NCBI GenBank assembly: GCA_943325435.2
Contig: CALPPK020000051.1
Location: 1 to 7,272 of the forward strand
Reading direction: 5' to 3'
Length of the DNA stretch: 7,272 nucleotides
DNA from: Bifidobacterium breve
GTDB taxonomy: Bacteria > Actinomycetota > Acidimicrobiia > Acidimicrobiales > Ilumatobacteraceae
Of the stretch, positions 7,264 through 7,272 are shown piece by piece; position 1 is the first letter of the stretch, and the number at the start of each line of letters is the position of its first letter. The notes below the pieces were generated by a model. That model searched no databases, was not told the origin of the DNA, and saw only the letters and a program-made list of their open reading frames with translations. The translations under genes were made by a program, and so were the position numbers.

Positions 7264-7272
7264 GTCCCCTTC

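Noticed and set aside
1..7272. Search for CRISPR arrays, tRNA or rRNA genes, insertion sequences, attachment sites and toxin-antitoxin pairs
   Set aside because: No regularly spaced repeats, structural RNA signatures, transposase motifs or paired small genes were seen. The window is almost fully explained by five coding regions.

Overview
The window looks like a bacterial chromosome of roughly balanced base composition (about half G+C by eye). The block phoH, ybeY, HlyC/CorC-type CBS-domain membrane protein, in that order with overlapping reading frames, is a familiar Actinomycetota housekeeping arrangement (era often follows). The sulfatase-like protein also resembles actinobacterial members, with LPHAPW-R and ADHG motifs and a Thr in the nucleophile position. 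I would guess an actinobacterium, possibly an Acidimicrobiia-like lineage; this assignment is an inference and cannot be proved from the sequence alone.

Layout. Bases 1-2797, read on the minus strand, hold a three-gene operon: phoH (1802-2797), ybeY (1216-1809) and a corC/hlyC-like gene starting at 1219 and running off the left edge. phoH and ybeY overlap by 8 bases and ybeY and corC by 4 (ATGA), so translation is probably coupled. Bases 2798-2914 form a short divergent intergenic region. From about 2915 to 5188 on the plus strand lies one large membrane-anchored GGDEF-EAL cyclic-di-GMP protein. From 7263 (or 7227) back to 5185 on the minus strand lies a five-helix, membrane-anchored, alkaline-phosphatase-superfamily (sulfatase-like) enzyme. 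The last two genes converge, and their stop codons overlap within the four bases TTAG.

How the genes fit together. PhoH (RNA-linked ATPase) and YbeY (16S rRNA maturation/quality-control endoribonuclease) belong to RNA metabolism, and the CBS-domain protein is a probable divalent-cation (Mg2+/Co2+) transport or tolerance factor carried by conserved synteny. The c-di-GMP protein and the sulfatase-like enzyme are separate transcription units with signalling and cell-envelope roles respectively; nothing shows that they work with the operon.

I found no tRNA, rRNA, CRISPR array, insertion sequence, phage gene or toxin-antitoxin pair. I see no clearly new multi-gene system. The items most worth a second look are the sulfatase-like enzyme with an unrecognised C-terminal part, the GGDEF half with an AGDEF signature and no I-site beside an intact EAL half, the probable leaderless start of phoH, and the overlapping convergent stop codons followed by a perfect inverted repeat.
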